DNA from: Bifidobacterium sp.
Lineage (GTDB): Bacteria > Actinomycetota > Actinomycetes > Actinomycetales > Bifidobacteriaceae
DNA: 21,257 nt
Direction: 5' to 3'
NCBI GenBank assembly: GCA_022739095.1
Contig: JAIJEI010000011.1
Coordinates: 1 to 21,257, forward strand
Below, in pieces: positions 15,629 through 21,257 of the stretch (position 1 is its first letter; every line of letters starts with the position of its first letter). A program made the translations under genes and the position numbers. A model generated the notes under the pieces. That model had not been told where the DNA came from, searched no databases, and was given only the letters and a program-made list of their open reading frames with translations.

Positions 15629-15676
15629 CTGTGTTGATATGCTGGTCGGGCCAGCGGTGGTAAGGAGGTGATGGCG

Positions 15677-17266
15677 ATGGGCGGCGGAACGGTATCGACG
15701 CAACGCGAGCATACCTATATTGCCATTGATCTCAAGTCCTTCTATGCCTCGGTGGAGTGTGCGGCGCGTGGGCTTGACCCGTTGACCACGCATCTGGTGG
15801 TGGCCGATGAAGCCCGCACCGATAAGACAATATGTTTGGCGGTCTCACCTTCGCTGAAGAACTATGGCATTCCCGGTCGTGCGCGGCTCTTCGAGGTGAA
15901 GCAGCGCCTGAATGGAGTCAACATCGAGCGCGCGGTCCATGCTCCCGGCGGTCGATTGATCGGGGAGTCCTGTGATGTGCGCGATTTGGAACGCTCGCCG
16001 AGACTCAAGGCCTCGATGGTCATCGCCAAGCCGCGCATGGCGCATTATCTGGAAGTCAGCGGGAAAATCTACGGCATTTACCTCAAATACGCCGCGCCCG
16101 AACACATCCATGTGTACTCGATTGACGAGGTGTTCATCGATGCCACTCCGTATCTGCGTGCGTTGAACATGACGCCGCATGCGATGTCACGAACCATCGT
16201 GCGTGAGATTCTTGACGCCACCGGCATCACCGCCACTGCCGGCATCGGCTCCAATATGTATCTGGCAAAAGTCGCGATGGACATTGTGGCCAAACATATG
16301 TCCGCCGACGAGGACGGCGTGCGCGTGGCCGAACTGAATGAAATGTCATATCGTCGGCTGCTTTGGGATCATCGTCCGCTCACCGATTTTTGGCGGGTTG
16401 GGCGCGGCTATGCCAAGAAGCTCGAGCATGCCGGACTGATGACCATGGGCGATATCGCCCGATGCTCGGTGGGGCGCGCCTCGGATTATTACAACGAGGA
16501 TCTGCTCTACCGCATGTTCGGTGTCAATGCCGAACTGCTCATCGACCATGCGTGGGGCTGGGAGCCGTGCGAAATCGCGGATATCCAATCCTATGAGCCA
16601 GATGCGCACAGCATTAGCAGTGGGCAGGTGCTCACCGGCCCCGCCGACTATGCCACGGCCCGGCTGATCACCAAGGAGATGGCCGATGCGCTGGCCCTCG
16701 ATCTGGTCGATAAAAGCGTGCTGACAAACCGACTGACGCTCGCCGTCGGCTATGACATCGGCAGTCTTGATTCATCAAAGCTCGATTCGTGCGCCGATTA
16801 TGCGATGAAACGTGCCGATGAGCGGGCAGCGAAAAGCTATCAAGGGCCGGTGACCATCGACCGATTTGGGCGCAAGGTGCCCAAACCCGCCGTCGGGTCG
16901 ATTGGTTTGGGTGATTTCACCTCGTCGTCGGCACGTATCCGTGAGGCCATGACGATGCTGTACGAGCGCATTGCGGATTCACGCCTGCTCGTGAGGCGGT
17001 TGACCGTCATCGCCGATGATGTGGCCACTCCGGAGGAGCTGGCCGCAGGCAAACGCTATGAACAGCTCGACTTGTTCGGTGATGACGAGGCCCAATCGTA
17101 TGGATCCGATTCCACCAGCGAAAAAGATGGAGAGCATGATATCCAGCGTGCGCTGCTGGATGTGAAACGTAAATTCGGCCGCAACGCCGTCATCAAAGCC
17201 ATGGATATGGAAGACGGTGCCACCGGTCAGGACCGCAACCGCCAGATCGGAGGCCATCGCGCATGA
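15677..17266 (+). CDS. Y-family DNA polymerase (UmuC/DinB-like, SOS translesion synthesis)
   Basis: This error-prone polymerase copies damaged DNA. It has the palm motifs IDLKSFYASVEC (catalytic D18) and YSIDEVFID (D150, E151), the fingers segment SLKNYGIPGRARLFEVK, and TATAGIGSNMYLAKVAMDIVAKH leading into the helix-hairpin-helix region (LTDFWRVGRGYAKKLEHAG). The little-finger domain follows. Near the end QLDLF (463-467) is a sliding-clamp-binding motif. The tail ALLDVKRKFG...ATGQDRNRQIGGHRA resembles UmuC-like proteins of Firmicutes and their plasmids (YqjW/UvrX type). Three starts cluster after AAGGAGG (15662-15668): GTG 15668, ATG 15671 and ATG 15677. Only the last has proper spacing, giving 529 residues. 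It overlaps the next gene by ATGA and has a LexA-like box upstream. Confidence 0.95.
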   Translation: MGGGTVSTQREHTYIAIDLKSFYASVECAARGLDPLTTHLVVADEARTDKTICLAVSPSLKNYGIPGRARLFEVKQRLNGVNIERAVHAPGGRLIGESCDVRDLERSPRLKASMVIAKPRMAHYLEVSGKIYGIYLKYAAPEHIHVYSIDEVFIDATPYLRALNMTPHAMSRTIVREILDATGITATAGIGSNMYLAKVAMDIVAKHMSADEDGVRVAELNEMSYRRLLWDHRPLTDFWRVGRGYAKKLEHAGLMTMGDIARCSVGRASDYYNEDLLYRMFGVNAELLIDHAWGWEPCEIADIQSYEPDAHSISSGQVLTGPADYATARLITKEMADALALDLVDKSVLTNRLTLAVGYDIGSLDSSKLDSCADYAMKRADERAAKSYQGPVTIDRFGRKVPKPAVGSIGLGDFTSSSARIREAMTMLYERIADSRLLVRRLTVIADDVATPEELAAGKRYEQLDLFGDDEAQSYGSDSTSEKDGEHDIQRALLDVKRKFGRNAVIKAMDMEDGATGQDRNRQIGGHRA

Positions 17267-17481
17267 CCCTGCAAGAGACCCGTGCATACGACGACATCAT
17301 CAATCTGCCGCATCACCAGTCGCGCAAACACCCGCACATGTCCCGCCATCAGCGGGCCGCCCAGTTCATGCCGTTCGCGGCCCTGACCGGCTACAACCAA
17401 GTCATCGAGCAAACAGCGAAAAACGCCGAAACCGCCATCGCCCAAGCTGAAGCCCAAGGCGATACCGATTTCGGCGCTTAA
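17263..17481 (+). CDS. Small YolD-like partner of the Y-family polymerase
   Basis: A 72-residue cytosolic protein with the core DDIINLPHHQSRKHP, then RHQRAAQFMPFAALTGYNQVI and a Glu/Ala-rich helix. This pattern, HHxSxxHPxMxxxxRAAQFxPFAALTGY, recurs in small proteins encoded beside UmuC-type polymerases in Firmicutes; some are labelled YolD-like. Its ATG overlaps the polymerase stop (ATGA, 17263-17266), so the two are co-translated. A role as accessory factor or regulator of the polymerase is inferred from this pairing; no activity is established. Confidence 0.85.
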   Translation: MTLQETRAYDDIINLPHHQSRKHPHMSRHQRAAQFMPFAALTGYNQVIEQTAKNAETAIAQAEAQGDTDFGA

Positions 17482-17514
17482 CAATCGCTCCCGTTGGAGG
17501 AAGTCTCAGATTCG

Positions 17515-17965
17515 TCAGCCCACGTGACGCTCAAAGCGGTGGAAGCCAGTGATCTTGTCGATTTCTGCCATCGCATCAGCCGGAATCACAAAGCCCGCGG
17601 CCTTCATGTTGTTCTCCAGCTGGCTGGGCTTGGAGGCGCCGGCGATCACACAGCTGATCCCCGGGTGCTGCAGGATCCACGCCATGGAAAGCACCGGCAG
17701 GTTCGTGCCGAGCTTGCGGCAGGTGCCCATGATCTCATGCTCGATGTAACGATCGCTCAGGTTATACTGCGGCTGGAGCACGGTAATCGGGTACAGGTTG
17801 TAGCGGTCGACGATGCGCTGGGCCTCTTCAAGGCGGGCCGAACCCCACTCCTCGGAAACGCCATAGTGCAGGATCTTGCCTTGGGAGACCAGGTCCCGTG
17901 ACCCAGCTGCCCAGCGCGACCTCGCTGATCTTCAGTACCGACTTGCCAACGCTGCGATACTTCAT
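17515..17965 (-). pseudogene. Aldo/keto reductase remnant with internal deletion and frame change
   Basis: The 5' end is intact: AAGGAG, then ATG at 17965 and MKYRSVGKSVLKISEVALGSW-VT, a typical start of the KCNAB/YghZ-type aldo/keto reductases. After about 23 codons (near 17896) the sequence jumps to DLVSQGKILHYGVSEEWGSARL and continues to the end (...QPQYNLSDRYIEHEI..., WILQHPGISCVIAGASKPSQLENN) with a stop at 17515, but in another reading frame. About 126 C-terminal residues remain. A normal member has some 320-330, so roughly 180 residues are missing, including the catalytic Tyr and Lys and most of the barrel. This is a deletion, not only a point frameshift. The surviving 88-codon open frame from 17781 is not a functional enzyme. 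Confidence 0.85.
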
Positions 17966-18060
17966 GTGTGCTCCTTGATAAATCAATCGTCACCGCCGTC
18001 TCTTCATGGCCGGCCGTGAACGCCAACAATTCGGTTAAAACAGTTCAACCCCACTTGAAC

Positions 18061-18112
18061 GCAAATTGGCGGCTACCGCGACGCGCCGGTTGTGGTCCCG
18101 TGACCAATTTGC
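18061..18112. repeat. Inverted repeat at the end of the glycosylase gene
   Basis: GCAAATTGG (18061-18069) is exactly matched by CCAATTTGC (18104-18112), with 34 bases between that contain a smaller GGT/ACC pairing. The right arm touches the glycosylase stop codon at 18112-18114. It could act as a 3' structure or weak terminator for the minus-strand operon. No T tract is seen. Confidence 0.45.
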
Positions 18113-18657
18113 TAGCAATCAATAACTGCTGATATATGAGTTTGAAAAGCTTCGCGATAGGCGGTGATAAGGTCCGGCAAACGCATTGAGGCGTTGGCCG
18201 GGCTGGTGGAGGGCAGTTGGGTCATGCCGATGGTGATACCGGCTTCGGTCAGGCGCGGCTCGATAAGTTTGCGGTAGAGTTGGGCTGATTTCGCGCCGGT
18301 GGTGAAGATGTGGGCGATTGGAGCGCCGCGCAGAATCGGTGTCAGATCGTTGGGCACGGCGTTGCGGATGCTGGCATCGCTGGCACCGGTGATATCGCAG
18401 GAGGCGATGACATCCCATAATGCGAGGTGGTGGCGCAGAGCAAACGCGCGGCGTGATTCGGGGGTATCGCCTGCAACATCGGCGGCATCGTCCGGGTCCG
18501 CGAACAGCGCCTGCATTACCGGCCAGAACCGGTTCTGTGGATGCATGTAGTAGAACGACGCCGCCCGGGATTTCGGGCTCGGCATCGATCCCAGAATCAA
18601 AACCCGGGACTCACCATCCCACACCGGCCCGAACCCGTGTTCCACATGTTCGCTCAT
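18112..18657 (-). CDS. Hypoxanthine-DNA glycosylase-like protein (UDG superfamily, family 6)
   Basis: A base-excision-repair enzyme candidate that would remove deaminated adenine (hypoxanthine) from DNA. The protein is 181 residues from the ATG at 18657. It has the UDG-fold motif I region VLILGSMPSPKSRAASFYY followed by HPQNRFWPVM (39-48), the middle segment LWDVIASCDITGASDASIRN, HIFTTGAKSA, and motif II-like QLPSTSPANA (147-156). This arrangement fits the DNA-deoxyinosine glycosylase family. AGGATGGGA precedes the start; ATG 18666 is an alternative. The start lies 10 bases after the stop of the membrane-protein gene, so it is the last member of the four-gene operon, although its function seems unrelated to the others. 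Confidence 0.87.
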   Translation of the reverse strand: MSEHVEHGFGPVWDGESRVLILGSMPSPKSRAASFYYMHPQNRFWPVMQALFADPDDAADVAGDTPESRRAFALRHHLALWDVIASCDITGASDASIRNAVPNDLTPILRGAPIAHIFTTGAKSAQLYRKLIEPRLTEAGITIGMTQLPSTSPANASMRLPDLITAYREAFQTHISAVIDC

Positions 18658-18667
18658 GGTTCCCATC

Positions 18668-19327
18668 CTAGGCCGAGAACTGTTTGCCGAATTCCGAGAA
18701 CAGCTGCCGGCGGGCGAACACAAGCAGGCCGAGCAGCACCAGCAGGGATACCAGTGCGCTGATCACGACCAGCACATCCCACGGAGCCCAGCCGAGCGGA
18801 ATGAACGTCAGCGGCAGCAGACCGGTGATAATGTCGAATGCCAGATACTTGGCGTATTGGTCGATGGCCTTGGCCCGCAGCACGATCAGCAGTACCACGT
18901 CAAAGACCAGCGAAACCAGACACGTGATCGGTATGACGAACATCGTGACGATATGGCTCCCCGTGGCCGCGAACCATATCAGTGCAATCGCCAGCATGAT
19001 ATAGAAATAGCGGAACATGATACGCAGAGGTCGTGGTGCGTGCAGAATCGCACTGTTGATGAACAGTACGCTAATCACCAATGCGGCCGCCGAAGCAGAC
19101 ACGATCGGCACCGGCCAAGAGAACAGGTAGCTAAAGAATACGAGCAGCAGCAAGTCCGTTCCGGCCACGAAAGTCAGGATCTGGACGGCCAATCGTCGCG
19201 GCCGCAGATAGATCTGTTGCGCGGGAAAAGCGGCAGGCGCCGATTCGCCGGCCAGTTCATTCTGGCAAAGCGGGCAGCGGACCATGTTACCGGTGAAATC
19301 AACGTTGCAGGCATCGCAATGCTTCAT
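18668..19327 (-). CDS. Zinc-ribbon multi-spanning membrane protein (DUF6320-like)
   Basis: A 219-residue protein with an N-terminal zinc ribbon (C4, C7, C18, C21 in MKHCDACNVDF...VRCPLCQNEL), a short linker, and about six membrane segments (roughly 48-70, 73-95, 105-122, 126-150, 164-180 and 184-205). The family lacks an assigned reaction; I match it to DUF6320 from memory of the zinc-ribbon-plus-membrane layout. The start is the ATG at 19327 after AAAGGAG, which overlaps the acyltransferase stop as ATGA (19324-19327). The in-frame extension to 19405 would lie inside the acyltransferase gene and is rejected. The coupling suggests it works with the acyltransferase at the membrane, as anchor, carrier or flippase-like partner. 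This is inference. Confidence 0.85.
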   Translation of the reverse strand: MKHCDACNVDFTGNMVRCPLCQNELAGESAPAAFPAQQIYLRPRRLAVQILTFVAGTDLLLLVFFSYLFSWPVPIVSASAAALVISVLFINSAILHAPRPLRIMFRYFYIMLAIALIWFAATGSHIVTMFVIPITCLVSLVFDVVLLIVLRAKAIDQYAKYLAFDIITGLLPLTFIPLGWAPWDVLVVISALVSLLVLLGLLVFARRQLFSEFGKQFSA

Positions 19328-20694
19328 GCCGACGCTCCTTTCTCCACATGCACGCCAGCGATGTTCATACGGCCGCTGATGCCCTGCGCGGCGAGAATCC
19401 GGCACAGGTTCTTGATGACGTTCAGATCAGGGTAGATGGTGGAGATGCCGATGCTCAGGTCGTCGCCGAACGAGCAGACCGTGAAATTCAGGCTGGCCGG
19501 TGTGGTGAGGAAGCTCACCGAACGCACATGGCGCGCGAGTCGTTCATCCAAGGTGACGCGGCCAAGGTTCGAGACGGTGGTCGTGGTCTCGCGGTCGGCG
19601 ATGAACCGGGCCAGCTCCAGCACCCAGTCCTTGGCAGGGGAGGGCGCGAGACGCAGCGCCGGATTCTTTTCCAGTGCGATCATGCGGTTCATATGCGACT
19701 CGACGCGCTCGCGTCTGGTGGCATGGCCGAGCTGCTCCTGCACATGGCGGGCGATGTCAGCCAACGGCTCATCGGTCAGCAATCCGCCCATACTGTTGCC
19801 GTGCGCGGTGCGGGCGGCGGACTGCTGACCGTCGCCGGTCGCGTCTGGGCTCGTTGCGGAAGTTTTCGCGGAGTCCTCATCGGCTTCGATATCGGCCGGC
19901 GTGTACGCCACGTACGTCATGCCGTAGAAGTTGCGCACGGTCTCCGACCTGAAGAAGGCGCGCAAGTCAACCGGAATATCCACGCGAATCGCGCGATTGC
20001 GGGCGCGCGAGGGCATGACGTCGCGAATCGCGCACAGTATCGCGGCGATGAGGTAGGAGGTAAGGCTCACTCCGCACTGATGTGCTGCACCAAGCACCTT
20101 GCTGGCGCTGACGTGATATTCCATGAACGTGGGCGCGGCCCGGTCGATAGGGCCGGCCAGCCGGTAGATCTTCGTGCCGGGCGCGGCACCGGCCTTGTCT
20201 TTCTCGTAGTATTTGTCGAAGCTGTTTTCGGCTTTGTCACTGTCCGAGCCGTCGTAATCCGAAGGCACGCCCGGCACGTCGTACCGCTCGGCAATGTAGG
20301 CGTGCAACAGTGACTTGAACAGGTTGATGGCGCCGCGACCGTCCGAAATGATGTGCGAGACCTCAAGATTGACACGATTGCGGAAATAGCTCACGCGGAA
20401 CAGCATGCTTTTGGGCCCGTAATGCAGGCGCGAGCATATCGGCAGATGTTCCGGCTCCACCAGCGGCCGGCCGTCCGACTGTTCGAGGTAATGCCAGAAC
20501 ATGCCGTTGAGCAGGTGCACGTTGAAGCTCGGGAACTGGGCGATGGCATGGTCGAGCGCGTGCTGCAGGATGTCCGGGTCGATATCGTCCGTCAGCTCGG
20601 CCGAATAGCGGAACACGGTCTGCGAGGAGCGGCCGGCCTGGGAGGAGTAGAACTTGCCGATGTTGTCTAGTCGGTACCAAGTACGTCTTGCCAT
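19324..20694 (-). CDS. Condensation-domain/alcohol acetyltransferase-like acyltransferase
   Basis: A 456-residue protein of the chloramphenicol-acetyltransferase/condensation superfamily. The active-site motif HxxxDG is present as H114-IISD-G119 in EVSHIISDGRGAINLFK. The second-domain landmarks VDIPVDLRAFF (238-248) and TVRNFYGMT (252-260) match the structural region of PapA/alcohol O-acetyltransferases. Such enzymes move an acyl group from CoA or a carrier to an alcohol or amine. A 45-residue low-complexity stretch (about 265-308, rich in Ala, Asp, Ser and Thr) interrupts the second half. It has no carrier or adenylation domain, so it is a free-standing acyltransferase. The start at 20694 has a strong GGAGGGAGG. 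It overlaps the hydrolase gene by 28 bases and the membrane-protein gene by four. The acceptor is unknown. Confidence 0.87.
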   Translation of the reverse strand: MARRTWYRLDNIGKFYSSQAGRSSQTVFRYSAELTDDIDPDILQHALDHAIAQFPSFNVHLLNGMFWHYLEQSDGRPLVEPEHLPICSRLHYGPKSMLFRVSYFRNRVNLEVSHIISDGRGAINLFKSLLHAYIAERYDVPGVPSDYDGSDSDKAENSFDKYYEKDKAGAAPGTKIYRLAGPIDRAAPTFMEYHVSASKVLGAAHQCGVSLTSYLIAAILCAIRDVMPSRARNRAIRVDIPVDLRAFFRSETVRNFYGMTYVAYTPADIEADEDSAKTSATSPDATGDGQQSAARTAHGNSMGGLLTDEPLADIARHVQEQLGHATRRERVESHMNRMIALEKNPALRLAPSPAKDWVLELARFIADRETTTTVSNLGRVTLDERLARHVRSVSFLTTPASLNFTVCSFGDDLSIGISTIYPDLNVIKNLCRILAAQGISGRMNIAGVHVEKGASA

Positions 20695-21257
20695 GCGTCG
20701 CCTCCCTCCGATGCGTTGGCGGTGGTGCCGGTGCCGGGAGCCGGTTCCAGCGGTGTGCCGTCGAGGAAATGCTCGATGATTCGATAGGTGGTGGCCACCA
20801 GTCCCACAGCCGACGTGTTGAGCAGGTAGCCGTGGATGCCATCGTGAATCCGGTAACAGGAGGCATTGTCGTTCACCAATTGCAGACGACGGGCGTACGC
20901 TTCGTCCTCGTCTCTGAGCGGGCAGTATTCGGCGGACAACACCAGCGTGCGCGGCTGATTGCTCAGGTCGTGCGCGGTCATCGGCGCGAAGTACGGATTG
21001 GTCAGGTCGGCCACGGACGAGCGGTACATGTCGATGTAGTCGGCCATGTCCTGTGCGGTGAGGATGTAGTCGGTGCCGTTGGTCCGCACCGATTCGAACG
21101 GGCTGGTCTCGGGATTGTAGTCGTTGCCAACCACCGGGTAAAGCAGCATCTGCGTGCGCGGCATGAACTCGCCGCGGTCGCGGGCCATGAGCGAGACGGC
21201 GGCCGCAAGATTGCCGCCCGCGCTGTCGCCAAACAGCACGATGCTGTCGGGATCCGG
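20667..21257 (-). CDS. Alpha/beta hydrolase, hormone-sensitive-lipase-like (5' end outside window)
   Basis: The C-terminal 196 residues are visible; the gene runs off the right edge in frame (PDPDSIVLFGDSAGGN...). GDSAGGN holds the nucleophile serine and is the hallmark of the HSL/family IV esterases. The likely acid is in EYCPLRDEDEAYARRL and the histidine in IHDGIHGYLL, so the triad is complete in this part. The HGG oxyanion motif would lie beyond the edge. It is an esterase or acetyl hydrolase, probably cytosolic as far as seen. Its last 28 bases overlap the start of the acyltransferase, so an ester-cleaving and an ester-forming enzyme are made from one coupled mRNA. Confidence 0.88.
   Translation of the reverse strand, partial: PDPDSIVLFGDSAGGNLAAAVSLMARDRGEFMPRTQMLLYPVVGNDYNPETSPFESVRTNGTDYILTAQDMADYIDMYRSSVADLTNPYFAPMTAHDLSNQPRTLVLSAEYCPLRDEDEAYARRLQLVNDNASCYRIHDGIHGYLLNTSAVGLVATTYRIIEHFLDGTPLEPAPGTGTTANASEGGDAWQDVLGTD

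Overview
The window looks like the chromosome of a Bifidobacterium, most like the B. longum group. It is GC-rich, the genes use strong AAGGAG-type ribosome binding sites, and the purF-purM-purD order, LtaS-type protein and DUF985 cupin fit that genus. This is judged from protein resemblance in memory; no search was run. There are no rRNA or tRNA genes, CRISPR arrays or insertion sequences. About 90% of the window is coding.

Layout, left to right. (1) 1-92 is the tail of an unidentified gene, closed by a clear terminator. (2) 351-2432 (+) encodes a membrane lipoteichoic-acid-synthase-type phosphoglycerol transferase. (3) 2870-4519 (+) encodes an ALDH3-like aldehyde dehydrogenase with a roughly 90-residue Ala/Gly-rich insertion. 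(4) 4572-4864 is a noncoding long inverted repeat built from four related palindromic modules. (5) 4991-8960 (-) is the purine operon purF-purM-purD, with a large stem-loop over the end of purD, a poly-U terminator, and a dispersed palindromic repeat between purF and purM. (6) 9215-11857 (-) is a polar amino acid ABC importer (binding lipoprotein, permease, ATPase), with a hairpin after the binding-protein gene. (7) 12057-15494 (-) holds a divergent S-adenosylhomocysteine-hydrolase homologue, an MtaD/SAH-deaminase-like amidohydrolase and a DUF985 cupin. (8) 15677-17481 (+) is an SOS-type cassette with a LexA-like box, a Y-family polymerase and a small partner protein. (9) 17515-17965 (-) is an internally deleted aldo/keto reductase pseudogene. 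(10) 18112-21257 (-) is a tightly coupled four-gene operon: alpha/beta hydrolase (cut by the window edge), condensation/alcohol-acetyltransferase-like acyltransferase, zinc-ribbon membrane protein (DUF6320-like) and hypoxanthine-DNA-glycosylase-like protein.

How the parts work together: purF, purM and purD supply steps 1, 5 and 2 of IMP synthesis. The SAHH-like protein keeps the catalytic and NAD-binding motifs of the family but has lost the residues that recognise adenine, and it sits next to a deaminase of the right family. This suggests a deaminate-then-hydrolyse route for S-adenosylhomocysteine or a related nucleoside. The hydrolase-acyltransferase-membrane protein cluster looks like an uncharacterised ester or lipid-modifying unit. 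These two clusters and the 4572-4864 inverted repeat are the best candidates for something undescribed.
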